Source of the DNA: Bacillota bacterium
Lineage (GTDB): Bacteria; Bacillota; Clostridia; Christensenellales; Aristaeellaceae
DNA: 41,743 bases
Assembly: GCA_023425025.1 (NCBI GenBank)
Contig: JAFADG010000052.1
Span: forward strand, 1-41,743
Direction: 5' to 3'
The translations under genes and the position numbers were made by a program. Every line of letters starts with the position of its first letter. Position 1 is the stretch's first letter. This document shows positions 17,327-26,609 of the stretch, in pieces. Under the pieces are notes generated by a model, which saw only the letters and a program-made list of their open reading frames with translations, was not told where the DNA came from and ran no database searches.

Positions 17327-17557
17327 ATGCTTAAGCCGGTAACAAAACGGATGAAGGACGAATCGGCCGGCGGCATCTTTCGGTTTACCTTTTATTGTGA
17401 TCTCTGCGGCAAGCCATGGAGCAGTGTGCCGGTCGCGGGCCAATCGGAAAGGAGGCATGGAAGGGGGAAACAGGCATGCGACCATGCCGCGGCCTATGAG
17501 CGTGCCAATCTGGAAGCGATCCAGCATTTTAACCGGTGTCCCGTATGTAATCGATGA
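17327..17557 (+). CDS. Small zinc-ribbon protein, possibly truncated
   Basis: A 76-residue protein with two Cys pairs, FYCDLCGKPW near residue 23 and RCPVCNR at the very end, consistent with one zinc ribbon separated by a charged helical spacer. It ends immediately after the second CxxC, where related proteins appear to continue with more zinc-binding residues, so truncation by a premature stop is possible. CAGGTGG precedes the ATG. Function unknown. A decayed reading frame follows directly. Confidence 0.6.
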   Translation: MLKPVTKRMKDESAGGIFRFTFYCDLCGKPWSSVPVAGQSERRHGRGKQACDHAAAYERANLEAIQHFNRCPVCNR

Positions 17558-17559
17558 AT

Positions 17560-17947
17560 TCCTGTCCGATTCGGATGTCGTGGCCAAAACAAAGTCCAAC
17601 ACCACCGGTACCATCAACGAATTTGTTATCCAGGTACAGCCCATGGACGCCGGCGCACTCTATCCCAATGCCGGCGATCCGCTTTTGAAAACCATACTGA
17701 AAATCAACTACACTGGCATGTCCATAGGGGAAATCGCGCTGGAAACGGTGGGCGGCGGCCAGGTCACGCTGACCGGCAAGGACGGTACCGTAACCGGTAC
17801 GCACAAGCTGAGCCTGACCACCGCCCCTACAAGCTGCGGGTTGGCAAAAGCGGCCTTGTGACGCTGGCGTATGAAACAAAGGCCACGGAGAACGGCATCT
17901 TCACGTTCAAGGGCAAGCTATACAAAACACCCATCCGGCCTGAGTGA
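17560..17947 (+). pseudogene. Frameshifted hypothetical protein
   Basis: A frame containing DEFLSDSDVVAKTKSNTTG, then INEFVIQVQPMDAG and a glycine/threonine-rich beta-like stretch, runs to a TGA at 17859-17861. The neighbouring frame takes over near 17833 (YKLRVGKSGLVTLAYETKA) and continues to a TGA at 17945-17947. The two halves join naturally with a one-base correction, so this is probably a frameshifted gene, or the shifted tail of the zinc-ribbon gene. No ribosome binding site is seen. Family unknown. Confidence 0.45.
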
Positions 17948-18025
17948 TTTTTCGAGCAAAAGGCGGTGTCATTTTCTCGAATGCGTCTATGAGCATGAAC
18001 TTTGAAGGCGAGCCCAAACTTGCAG

Positions 18026-18065
18026 GCTGTCATCAGAATTTGTTTTTGCTGATGGCAGCTTTTTT
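18026..18065 (+). terminator. Intrinsic terminator
   Basis: GCTGTCATCAG (18026-18036) pairs with CTGATGGCAGC (18049-18059), with one G-U pair, and is followed by six T residues. Confidence 0.75.
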
Positions 18066-18421
18066 GTTTTAGGTCAATGAGAAAAGTGGACGCTTTGGGC
18101 TGCGGGCAGGCTTTTGAGGGATGTTTCGCGGTTTCCCGGCCGGGTTGCTGATCGTTGTTTCTGATCAAAATCGTGGGAGATTATGGGCGGAAAGGAATGG
18201 CAATCCCGGAAAATTCTGCGCAGGCCGCCGGGGCTTGAAATCGGTGGAATCGCTCAGTTCACAAGCCCGGCATGAGCGTCCGCTTCACGCCCGCGCCCAC
18301 GGTACGGGGCGGATCATTGGGTATATTTGGAAGCGTCTTACCAAAATTCAACGATATGCTTACGGCACTGTGCTTGCAAGCGCATCTTCCAATATGGTGA
18401 AATATATCTGGAGGTGCAGCT
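18066..18421. other. Non-coding stretch before the Che-like operon
   Basis: No supported gene or RNA. It must carry the promoter of the Che-like operon, but no clear -35/-10 pair was found. GGAGGTG at its right edge is the ribosome binding site of the CheY gene. Confidence 0.3.
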
Positions 18422-18808
18422 ATGAAACGAATTATGATTGTGGACGACTCTCTGATCATGCGCATCAATCTCAAGCGGGCATTTGAAAAGAATGGCTACC
18501 AGGTTGTCGCAGAGGCTGTCAACGGCCAGGAGGCGGTGGAAAAATACGGGCAGACGCAGCCGGATCTGGTGACCATGGACATTACCATGCCGGTGATGGA
18601 CGGGATTGCGGCGCTTGAACGCATCCGCCAGCTCGATGGCGGAGCCCGCGTGATCATGATTTCCGCCTTGGGCCAGGAGCTTAAAATTATCGAGGCTTTG
18701 AACAAGGGCGCCGTCAACTATATTGTCAAGCCGTTCAATGAGCCGGATATGCTCCGGCGGGTCGGCGAGCAGCTGAACGACAGCATTCCGGAGGCGCTGC
18801 ATGCTTAG
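18422..18808 (+). CDS. CheY-like response regulator
   Basis: A stand-alone receiver domain of 128 residues with no output domain. The acidic pair Asp8-Asp9, phosphoacceptor Asp53 in VTMDITMPVMDG, the switch Ser81 and Lys103 in IVKPF are all present. GGAGGTG lies six bases before the ATG. The gene overlaps the CheA-like kinase by eight bases and is followed by CheX, a phosphatase of CheY-P. The cluster therefore forms a kinase-regulator-phosphatase set. Its output is unclear, since no flagellar or pilus gene is nearby. Confidence 0.93.
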   Translation: MKRIMIVDDSLIMRINLKRAFEKNGYQVVAEAVNGQEAVEKYGQTQPDLVTMDITMPVMDGIAALERIRQLDGGARVIMISALGQELKIIEALNKGAVNYIVKPFNEPDMLRRVGEQLNDSIPEALHA

Positions 18809-20786
18809 CTCACCGGCCATACGGCGCGCGTCTGCCGGTGGGGAGGAGCGCCTTGAGCCGTTTGTCATTTCGGTACCCACCATCAGCCCCAGGATTCAGG
18901 GGCGGGAGGTCAAGCAGATCTTCGACGGCCAGCCCGAGCTGGAAGGGCTTGTGGTGCTGGAGGGCGATGTCCCCGTCGGAATCATCATGCGCATTCTGTT
19001 TTACCAAAAGCTCAGCTCCCTATACGGAAATTCGCTGTTCCTGGAGCGTGACATCAGCATCCTCATGGACGCGGACATGCTGGTGGTCGACATGGAGGAC
19101 AGCGTATCCCACATCAGTATCAGCGCCATGAACCGCTCCCAGGGGCAGCTGTATGACTACATTGTCGTCACCCGCCAACAGCGCTACGCGGGCGTGATCA
19201 GCATCCGGCAGTTTCTGGTGGAGCTTTCTCGCCGCAACGAAGCACAAATACAGCTGCTGCACACGCAGCAGGAGCGCCTTTTGGAGCAGAACCGCCAGGA
19301 GCAGGCACTCAAATACAAGCTGATGGAGCAGTCCCAGACCATCAAAAACCTGCTGGATCACGCGGGGCAGGGTTTTATGCTCTTTGACCGGAGCCTGCTC
19401 ATCGGTCAGGAGTACAGCGCCGAGTGCGTCCGGATCTTCGGCAAGAAAATTGGCGGGCTGCACTATATCCAGCTGATCGAAAACGCGCTGGGTTCCGGGC
19501 AAATCAGCGTCTTTGACGCGGCGCTGGCGGGATATTTTGCAAGCCCGTCGCCGGTTTTGGGCGGGGTGTATCTCTCGCTGCTGCCCAGCGAGGCTGCCAT
19601 TGAGGGAAAGTCCATCCATTTTGAGTACAAGCCCATTGAAAACGGCGAGCAAAAGGCCGTGATGGTGATTTTGAACGACATCAGCGACCGCAAGGCGCTG
19701 GAGAAGGCCATGCAGGAGGAGCGCAACACCCAGCGCCTGCTGTTCAAGGCGCTGACCTGCCGCGAGCAGATCCGCGAGACGCTGCGGGATTTCAGGGAGC
19801 AGTTTGCCCAGGGCGGACCTTGCCGCCGGCCGGACAAGGCCGAGAGCATCAGGCAGTTTTATGCCCGCCTTTACCGCGCGGTGCACACGTACAAGGGAGA
19901 CTTTTCGCAAAACGGATTTTTGCGAACCGCGCACCGGCTGCATACGCTGGAAAACAGCCTGACCCGGCTCGCCGGTGAACCGCAAGGCGCCACAACAGCG
20001 GGGCTGGAAGCGCTTCTGGAAGACTTCGACGCCCAGGCGGCCTGCCGCGAGGATGTGCGTCACATCACCTCCCTGCTGGGCGCGGGCTATTTTGAGGGCG
20101 AGGCGGTGCTCACCATTCCCGAGGAGCGCTTGCAGCTTCTTAAGCGGCAGCTTCTGGGCGGCCCTGAACAGCTTGACCGCGAACAGGTCGCCCGCATGCT
20201 GGCCGGCCTTCGTCACAAAAGCCTGCGGGAGTCGCTGCTTGCGTATCAGGACACGCTTGCTTATCTTGCCCAGCGGCTGAACAAGCCGGTTCCGGTCTAT
20301 GTGGTGGAAGGCGAAGACGTCTACCTTGATCCAGGCGAATACGGCGAGCTGCTGCGCAGCCTGATCCACCTCTACCGCAACATGATGGATCACGGCCTCG
20401 AAGCCGAGGAGGAGCGGCTGGGCTGCTCAAAGCCCGCCCAGGGCGTGGTGCTGTGCCGTATCGCCCTTGCCGAAAACAACCGGTTTACGCTCTCGTTCTC
20501 AGACGACGGGCGGGGGATTGACCTTAAGCGGGTGTCGCAAAAGGCGCTTGACGCAAGGTTGTGCAGCGAGGATCAAATAAAGGCCATGTCCCGCCAGGAA
20601 CTGCTTGATCTGGTGCTGTCCGACGGCTTTTCCACCAAGGAAAGCGCCGACGACCTCTCTGGGCGCGGCATGGGGCTTGCCGCCGTGCGCGCGGCCTGTG
20701 AGCGCTTGCGCGGCAGGCTTCTGGTTGCCTCCCAGGAAGGGCGGGGCACCACCTTCACAATGGAGCTTCCGCTTGGAATTCACTGA
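18801..20786 (+). CDS. CBS-PAS-Hpt-HATPase hybrid kinase related to CheA
   Basis: A 661-residue cytosolic kinase with an unusual order of parts. Residues about 18-145 look like a CBS-domain pair, a nucleotide-sensing module. About 145-190 is a Gln/Glu-rich coiled coil, and about 185-300 is PAS-like, ending LNDISDRKALE. An Hpt domain follows with His362 in AVHTYKGDFSQNGF. The last 160 residues are a CheA-type ATPase: HLYRNMMDHGLEAEEERLG (515-540), DDGRGID (568-574) and GRGMGL (621-626). The CheW-like C-terminal domain of true CheA is missing. GGAGG precedes the ATG by six bases. It probably phosphorylates the CheY encoded just before it. The domain calls for CBS and PAS are by eye. Confidence 0.82.
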   Translation: MLSSPAIRRASAGGEERLEPFVISVPTISPRIQGREVKQIFDGQPELEGLVVLEGDVPVGIIMRILFYQKLSSLYGNSLFLERDISILMDADMLVVDMEDSVSHISISAMNRSQGQLYDYIVVTRQQRYAGVISIRQFLVELSRRNEAQIQLLHTQQERLLEQNRQEQALKYKLMEQSQTIKNLLDHAGQGFMLFDRSLLIGQEYSAECVRIFGKKIGGLHYIQLIENALGSGQISVFDAALAGYFASPSPVLGGVYLSLLPSEAAIEGKSIHFEYKPIENGEQKAVMVILNDISDRKALEKAMQEERNTQRLLFKALTCREQIRETLRDFREQFAQGGPCRRPDKAESIRQFYARLYRAVHTYKGDFSQNGFLRTAHRLHTLENSLTRLAGEPQGATTAGLEALLEDFDAQAACREDVRHITSLLGAGYFEGEAVLTIPEERLQLLKRQLLGGPEQLDREQVARMLAGLRHKSLRESLLAYQDTLAYLAQRLNKPVPVYVVEGEDVYLDPGEYGELLRSLIHLYRNMMDHGLEAEEERLGCSKPAQGVVLCRIALAENNRFTLSFSDDGRGIDLKRVSQKALDARLCSEDQIKAMSRQELLDLVLSDGFSTKESADDLSGRGMGLAAVRAACERLRGRLLVASQEGRGTTFTMELPLGIH

Positions 20787-20809
20787 AAGAAAGAGAAGGA
20801 ATCTCTCAT

Positions 20810-21289
20810 ATGGCGCAAAAATTGAATCCGATCTATATTACGGGCCTGGTCAACGCCATCGATTCGGTCTTCCAGTCGGTGTCATCCCATCCGGCCCAGT
20901 GTCAGGAGCCGGCACTGGTCGAACAGCCTGAACCGCCCCGGGACATCGCCGTTCTCATCGGGTTCGTGGGCGATATGGCCGGACAGGTCGAAATGTCCAT
21001 GGACGATACCATGGGCCGGCACCTTGCCTCCGAGCTGCTGGGCGGAATGGAAATCGCCGAGGTCGACGAGCTGGTCGTCAGCGCCGTGGGCGAGCTGGGC
21101 AACATGATCATGGGCAGCGTCTGCACCCAGATGAGCCGCACCAAAATCGCCCTGGACATCACCCCGCCCATGGTGCTGCTGGGCGCGTGCCGCCTTGGGG
21201 GAAAGCTGAACCCGCCCTTTTACAAAATCCCGGTGGAATTGAAAAACCTGGGAACCATCGCGTTTTCAGTTCTGGTACAAGCCGTTTAA
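20810..21289 (+). CDS. CheX-type CheY-P phosphatase
   Basis: A 159-residue protein of the CheX/CheC family, which dephosphorylates CheY-P. The catalytic ExxN pair is visible as Glu95 and Asn98 in SAVGELGNMIMG, and the N-terminal NPIYITGLVNAI is typical of CheX. AAGGAAT is the likely ribosome binding site. It closes the CheY/kinase cluster and would set the lifetime of the phosphorylated regulator. A hairpin terminator follows. Confidence 0.88.
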   Translation: MAQKLNPIYITGLVNAIDSVFQSVSSHPAQCQEPALVEQPEPPRDIAVLIGFVGDMAGQVEMSMDDTMGRHLASELLGGMEIAEVDELVVSAVGELGNMIMGSVCTQMSRTKIALDITPPMVLLGACRLGGKLNPPFYKIPVELKNLGTIAFSVLVQAV

Positions 21290-21312
21290 ACCTTTTTCGC
21301 ACAGAAAATCCG

Positions 21313-21356
21313 CAACAAGGCCGGGGTGCCAATTAACGGGCATGCCGGCTTTGTTG
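21313..21356. terminator. Probable terminator between cheX-type and GH42 genes
   Basis: CAACAAGGCCGG (21313-21324) pairs with CCGGCTTTGTTG (21345-21356) with one G-U pair and a 20-base loop. Convergent genes end on both sides, so it may serve both. Confidence 0.5.
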
Positions 21357-21406
21357 ATGCGTCTGTTCCATGATGATGTTTTTCAGGAAGCATTCACAAT
21401 TGTCAT

Positions 21407-23440
21407 TTATTCAGTGTTTTTCCGGGACTCGGCCTTCAGCACACGCACCTGGTAAGGCGCGAGCGTGACCGCAGCGCAAAGCCGCTCGCCTGTTTCCGCG
21501 TCCGTATACGGTTCCTGAAGCGTCAGCGCTGCCGGCGCGTTTTGAAAATTTTGCACAAACACAATTTCCTGCTCCCCGTGCCGCGCCCCGGCCGTCACGC
21601 CATGGGGAAGCGCCGCGTTCAGGCAGGGTTTTATGCCGTGTTCATGCGCAAGGAAGCGGTAAAAATCGTCGTAAAACGCATCCTCCGCTTTCGCGGCAAG
21701 GTAATAAGCCGCTCCCTTTCCATAGGCGTTTTTGCACAATACAGGTTCGCCCGCGTAAAAATCGCGTCCGTATACCGCCAGCGCCTGCGCGCCCTCCAGC
21801 CTTACGCGTTCGCACAATTCCGTGACGGCATACTCCCTGCCATTCCAGCGCAGGGCATTTTCCTCGCCGTCCCACAGGGCGTCGATTTCCTCGCGCCAAA
21901 GGCCATAGGCCTCCGTCAGGCCAAAGGGCGTCTTGCCCAAATGGCACAGGTCGTTTTCGTTGGTGACCCCGCCCCAATAGGTGCCCACCAGCACCCCGCC
22001 GCCCCGTACATACGCGTCCAGCTTCTTCGCGCGGTCCTCCGGCATCAGGTACAGCATGGGCGCCACCACCATTTGATAATCCTCCAGGCCGCGGGCAGGA
22101 TCAATGACATCCACCATGATGCCCAGCTTCCAAAACGCGCTATGATGGGCATAGATGGTTTCCAGATAATGCATCCCGGCATTGCGGGGCCCGCCCCGAA
22201 GGGTCAATGCCCACCGCGTCTCCTGGTCAAAAAGGATCGCCACCCTGGCCTTTGGCCGGGTTTGGCAGATTTCATCCATGGTTTTCAGCCGCTTGCCTAC
22301 CGCCTCCACATCATGAAAAACCCGTGTATCTTCGCCGCCGTAGTGGTCCACCACCGCGCCGTGAAACTTTTCAATGCTGCCCCTGCTTTTGCGCCATTGG
22401 AAATACAGCACGGAGTTTGCGCCGTGGGCCACCGCCTGCAAGCTGGACAGCATGTGCATGCCCGGCTTCTTGAGCTTGGATACCTGGTTCCAGTTTACCG
22501 CGCCGGGCGTGCTTTCCATCAGCAGAAAGGGTTCGCTTTGGGGGTGGATACAACGCATCATGTCATGAGCGCAGGCTGTCATCGCCGCCGTCTTCTCATC
22601 CGGATATGCCGGGTCATGCCATTGCGGATAGCTGTCCCAGGAAACGATATCAAGGACATCGCCGAACTTTGCATAATGAAGGCCTTCATAAAAACCCATC
22701 AGGTTGGTGGTTACGGGCAAAGCGGAGCCCGCGTCGCGCACGGCTTTTTTCTCCCACGCGCAAAAATCCACCGTCTGACGGGTGACAAACCGCTTCCAAT
22801 CCAATAGAAGGCCATGGCAGGACATTTCCCCGCTGGGCACAGGGGCTTCCACCTGGCTCCAGGCCGTATACGTATGGTTCCAAAAAGCGCTCCACCACTG
22901 GCTGTTCAGCGCTTCCAGGGTTTGATACTTTTCCTTCAGCCATTCCCGAAACGCGGCCTGGCACAACGGACAAAAGCATTCGCCCCGGTATTCGTTGGAC
23001 AAATGCCATAGTATAACGCCGGGATGATTGCCCAAAGCCCCGGCAAGGGCTGCGGCAATTCCCCGAACCTTTTCCCGGTAAACGGGGGATGTATAGCAGT
23101 GGTTGTGCCTTAAGCCCATGCGGTTGCGGTGAAGGTTGCTTTCCACCCGCAGCACTTCCGGATACTTTTGCGCCATCCAGGCCGGCCGTGCCCCGCTGGG
23201 GGTGGCCAGTATGGTATAAATGCCATTGTCGTACAGATTCTGAACGCACTCTTCCAGCCAGGCAAGGGTATACTTCCCTTCCTCCCGCTCCAGGGCGGTC
23301 CAAGCGAAAATCCCCAGGGAGACGCAATTGACATGGGCTTTTTTCATCAGCCCGATATCCTTTTCAAGAATATCGGGCCGGTCCAGCCACTGGTCGGGGT
23401 TGTAATCGCCGCCGTGCAGCATGTGCTGATTGAGCATCAT
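21407..23440 (-). CDS. GH42 beta-galactosidase
   Basis: About 677 residues, the normal length for GH42, with no signal peptide, so it acts inside the cell on imported oligosaccharides. The TIM barrel opens with GGDYNPDQW. The acid/base Glu is in WHLSNEYRGEC (about residue 150), and the nucleophile Glu is in FLLMESTPGAVNW (about 309). The zinc-binding Cys cluster CFCPLC is present. The trimerisation domain (VVAPMLYLM) and a small beta domain follow. The start is one of two adjacent ATGs at 23440/23437 with GGAGG nine bases upstream, overlapping the end of the FAD gene. It is the last gene of the YesM/YesN-controlled operon. The natural substrate may be a galactan or arabinogalactan fragment. 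Confidence 0.93.
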   Translation of the reverse strand: MMLNQHMLHGGDYNPDQWLDRPDILEKDIGLMKKAHVNCVSLGIFAWTALEREEGKYTLAWLEECVQNLYDNGIYTILATPSGARPAWMAQKYPEVLRVESNLHRNRMGLRHNHCYTSPVYREKVRGIAAALAGALGNHPGVILWHLSNEYRGECFCPLCQAAFREWLKEKYQTLEALNSQWWSAFWNHTYTAWSQVEAPVPSGEMSCHGLLLDWKRFVTRQTVDFCAWEKKAVRDAGSALPVTTNLMGFYEGLHYAKFGDVLDIVSWDSYPQWHDPAYPDEKTAAMTACAHDMMRCIHPQSEPFLLMESTPGAVNWNQVSKLKKPGMHMLSSLQAVAHGANSVLYFQWRKSRGSIEKFHGAVVDHYGGEDTRVFHDVEAVGKRLKTMDEICQTRPKARVAILFDQETRWALTLRGGPRNAGMHYLETIYAHHSAFWKLGIMVDVIDPARGLEDYQMVVAPMLYLMPEDRAKKLDAYVRGGGVLVGTYWGGVTNENDLCHLGKTPFGLTEAYGLWREEIDALWDGEENALRWNGREYAVTELCERVRLEGAQALAVYGRDFYAGEPVLCKNAYGKGAAYYLAAKAEDAFYDDFYRFLAHEHGIKPCLNAALPHGVTAGARHGEQEIVFVQNFQNAPAALTLQEPYTDAETGERLCAAVTLAPYQVRVLKAESRKNTE

Positions 23441-23444
23441 GTTC

Positions 23445-25232
23445 CTATGCCTCCGGCAGCGATTCATACAGCCGCACTTCGAATATTTTGAGGATGGGCG
23501 AGCCGTGGGTAACCATCCGGTCGATTACCAGGGCGTCGCAAAGAACGGGAGCATCCAAACGCACCTTCACATGCCGCTGGGACAGCCCTTGAAGCGTTTT
23601 CACGGCAACAGGCTTGCCATGCAGCAGGAAGGTCAATTGGCACTCCTTCATCAGTTCCGGTGGGGTGGAAGGAGCCTGACCTGCAAGCACCCTTTGATTG
23701 ATGCTGATGTTGATTTCCTTGGACAGGTTGCTGTCGAAGGTCAAAAGCGCATGCCGCACCGTTTTGGGCTCCGCCAGCGTAAGGGTCAGCGCCGGTTCCC
23801 GAGCCACCTCGGCGGCCCAGCAATGACTTTCCTCGCCGACGGTCCTGGCCACGCCGCTTAGTACCTTTTCCGCCCCGCATCCCGGCAAATGGGCGGTGGC
23901 CGTCGCCGCGGCGCCGCGGGCGGCATCCAACGCGTCCTCATTGTGCAGGCCGGGAATATAGCAATCATCCCCAAGCAGCGTTTGCTGCAGCTCCTTGATA
24001 TGCCGTCCCACCTCCCGGGGGAGGATGCCCCTGCGCGCCGCAATCGCCGCCGCCGTACCGGCCGCCTGCCCGCCCACGGCGCAGGTGCCCATGACCCGGG
24101 CGGAGGCAAAGGCCATGTGCGACGCGCTGATAATGCGGCCGCAAAGGAACAGGTTGTCAACGTTCCGCGAATAGAAGCTGCGGTAGGGGATGGTATACAC
24201 ATCCTTCAAGTGCAAAAATACCGTAGGCTCGTCGGAATCATTCAAAAAGCCCTCCACGGTATGCACATCCATGGGCCAGCCGCCATAGGCCACCGCATCC
24301 TCAAATATACGGCCGCTTTCGCAGTCCCGTTGATTCAGCACATAATCGCCCAGCAGCCTTCTGCTCTCCCGCTTGCCGGGTAGGATGCCCACCCACTCCA
24401 ACTGCATATTTTGGGCGCCGTGGTCCCCGCCGTTTTTGATGTGGTCCCACACGCCGTACACCGCTTTGAGCAGCTCGTCCCGCAGGATCTCCGCGTCGGA
24501 AATGGTGTGATACTTTCCGCCCCCCAGCTCGATCCACCAATAGCCGGAGGTCACGTCGCTGTGAACGCGGTTGCGAAGGTCGCGCTCGGTGTAGGTGTTT
24601 GCCCAGTCGGGCTTGATGAATGCCACGGGATGGCCGGCATCCCGTGCCGCAAACATCAGCGAGTTGCCCATGGTGCTTAGGTCCGACGTTTCCGGCACAT
24701 GGCTTTCCTGATAGGTATCCCGGGCTTCGCGGCCCAGGGCATACTCCGCGCCGGCCAAAGCGCCCAAGGTGCCATCCCCGGTGGCATCGGCAAACAGGGG
24801 CGCGTAAAAGGCAAAACGCTTTTCCGTCGTCTGCTGGTAAGCAAACGCCGCCTCAATGCGCCCATCCTTCATGGAAACGGCATCCACGCAGGTATTCAAA
24901 AACAAGGACAGATTTTCGCAATGGGCGGCCTTATCCCACAAAACCGTATCGAAAATGGCGTAGCTGTTTGTTGGATTCAGGCGCTTGTGCTCCAGCAGCA
25001 GCTCTTCCAAAATGCCTGTTTCCCTTGCGTTTGGCCGGGTTGCGTGATGGTCCGCGCCGCAGATGTGCATGCGGATTTCACTGCTGGCGTTGCCGCCCAG
25101 CATGGGCCTTGCGTGAACCAGCGCCGTTTTCGCGCCATGCCGGGCCGCCGCCAGGGCCGCGCACAGGCCGCTCATGCCCCCGCCCACCACCACAAAATCA
25201 AAAGAGAGCTTTTCGATAGAGAGCTTTTCCAT
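23445..25232 (-). CDS. FAD-dependent oxidoreductase (FAD_oxidored family) with C-terminal beta domain
   Basis: About 595 residues. The N-terminal FAD-binding Rossmann fold reads DFVVVGGGMSGLCAALAAARHG, followed by the GGNASSEIRMHICG segment typical of this family. Further FAD contacts are ADATGDGTLGALAG and NLFLCGRIISASHMAFASARVMG. The last 130 residues form a separate, probably beta-sandwich, domain. A GTG at 25247 is possible, but the ATG at 25232 with GGGAGG is preferred. The family often sits in glycan operons and is sometimes mislabelled xanthan lyase; the reaction is not established. Placed between a second FAD enzyme and GH42, it may oxidise a sugar or glycan intermediate. Confidence 0.8.
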   Translation of the reverse strand: MEKLSIEKLSFDFVVVGGGMSGLCAALAAARHGAKTALVHARPMLGGNASSEIRMHICGADHHATRPNARETGILEELLLEHKRLNPTNSYAIFDTVLWDKAAHCENLSLFLNTCVDAVSMKDGRIEAAFAYQQTTEKRFAFYAPLFADATGDGTLGALAGAEYALGREARDTYQESHVPETSDLSTMGNSLMFAARDAGHPVAFIKPDWANTYTERDLRNRVHSDVTSGYWWIELGGGKYHTISDAEILRDELLKAVYGVWDHIKNGGDHGAQNMQLEWVGILPGKRESRRLLGDYVLNQRDCESGRIFEDAVAYGGWPMDVHTVEGFLNDSDEPTVFLHLKDVYTIPYRSFYSRNVDNLFLCGRIISASHMAFASARVMGTCAVGGQAAGTAAAIAARRGILPREVGRHIKELQQTLLGDDCYIPGLHNEDALDAARGAAATATAHLPGCGAEKVLSGVARTVGEESHCWAAEVAREPALTLTLAEPKTVRHALLTFDSNLSKEINISINQRVLAGQAPSTPPELMKECQLTFLLHGKPVAVKTLQGLSQRHVKVRLDAPVLCDALVIDRMVTHGSPILKIFEVRLYESLPEA

Positions 25233-25293
25233 GTTTTCCTCCCGCACCTGTTCATCCGCCGCAGATGGCTTTGAAAAATGTATTTTGGCTTAC

Positions 25294-26604
25294 TTACGGC
25301 TCCACGCCATATGCCCGCAGCTTCTCCTGCAGCTTGCCCACATCCAGCTTGCGGGGAACAACGTCCTCCTTGACGCAAAGGCTGGCCGCTATACCCGCCG
25401 CCTGGCCCATGTTGGCGCAGATGGGCATCACGCGGTAATTGGAGTGGGCCATATGGGTGCCGCTGATATCCCGGCCGGCCAGGAGCAGCCCATCCACCTT
25501 TTGGGGAACCAGGCAGCCGTAAGGGATGGTATATCCCTTTTCCTGGCTGAACTTCTTCTGGACGCCCGTATCATCCAAGCCGCTGCCGCTTAAGTTGTGC
25601 ACATCAAAATTGAAGTGGGCCTTTGTCACCGCCCAATCTTCAAAAACCCTGGCGGAAGCGATATCTTCGGCGGTAATGCTGCGCTCGCCCTGGAAGTGGC
25701 GGGTCTCCCGCACGCCCAGCAGGGAGGCGCTGCTGATCAGGTAACAGTTTTCAAAGCCGGGTACGAACGCCCGCAGGAAGGGAACAATTTTCTCCATCTG
25801 CCGGCGGCATTCCAGCGTCCCTTTTGTCAAATCGTCAGGGTCGGTGCCGTCGATGCCTGTGCAGTTGGTCATGTTGCAGGTAACCACCCCGGGCAGCGCG
25901 GTGCGGTACAAAAGCACATGGCCCGCGGGGAAGGGCAGGTGGGCCTTGCCCAGGTCCTGTATGGGGCCGGCGGGGGTTTCCAGGTTCTCCTCAAACGCGC
26001 CGGGGAATATGGCGCGGTCCGTATCCACGCCCGCCACCTTGAACATGATGGTCACCGGCTGCATTTTGCCGTCGCTTTCCCGGCCCAGGGCATACGGTGC
26101 GCCGGCCCGGGCCGCGATATCGCCGTCGCCCGTGGAATCAATGACGACCTTGGCCAGTAGGGCCTGCCGCCCGGCCTTGCTTTCCACGATGACGCCTTTT
26201 AGGGTATCCCCTTCCATCACCGGCGCGCAGGCGGCGGTATACAGTTTAAGGGTTACTCCCGCCTCCACCAGCAGTTCCAGGAGCTTGGTCTTGAGCCTTT
26301 CCGGATTGATCACGTGCCGCAGGCCGCCGTTGAAAAGGTGCGTGCCTTCCGCTTCCCTGAATTCCGCGGTGCGGTCCAACAGCTCTTCATAAAACCCGCC
26401 CTGGGTTTTGCCCGTCCAGTGGCTCATCAGCCCGATGGTGGCAATGCCGCCCACGTCTCCGCTTTGCTCCACAAGCATGGTCTTTGCGCCCTCCCGGGCG
26501 GCGCAGATGGCAGCGGACACGCCCGCAGGCCCCGCGCCCAATACCAGTACATCCGTTTGGGCCGCCACGGGGATCTCCCGCTGCGGTTCAAAAATCGTTT
26601 TCAT
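25294..26604 (-). CDS. FAD-dependent oxidoreductase (FAD_oxidored family)
   Basis: A 436-residue flavoprotein with the dinucleotide-binding motif VLVLGAGPAGVSAAICAAREG, then DVGGIATIG, DSTGDGDIAARAG and GLLLAGRDISGTHMAHSNYRVM. It is related to the larger FAD protein downstream but lacks its C-terminal domain. AAAGGATAAAGGAT precedes the ATG and overlaps the end of the permease gene, so the operon is tightly coupled. No signal peptide is present. Two related flavoenzymes side by side suggest successive or heteromeric steps on one substrate; the substrate and electron acceptor are unknown. Confidence 0.82.
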   Translation of the reverse strand: MKTIFEPQREIPVAAQTDVLVLGAGPAGVSAAICAAREGAKTMLVEQSGDVGGIATIGLMSHWTGKTQGGFYEELLDRTAEFREAEGTHLFNGGLRHVINPERLKTKLLELLVEAGVTLKLYTAACAPVMEGDTLKGVIVESKAGRQALLAKVVIDSTGDGDIAARAGAPYALGRESDGKMQPVTIMFKVAGVDTDRAIFPGAFEENLETPAGPIQDLGKAHLPFPAGHVLLYRTALPGVVTCNMTNCTGIDGTDPDDLTKGTLECRRQMEKIVPFLRAFVPGFENCYLISSASLLGVRETRHFQGERSITAEDIASARVFEDWAVTKAHFNFDVHNLSGSGLDDTGVQKKFSQEKGYTIPYGCLVPQKVDGLLLAGRDISGTHMAHSNYRVMPICANMGQAAGIAASLCVKEDVVPRKLDVGKLQEKLRAYGVEP

Positions 26605-26609
26605 ATCCT

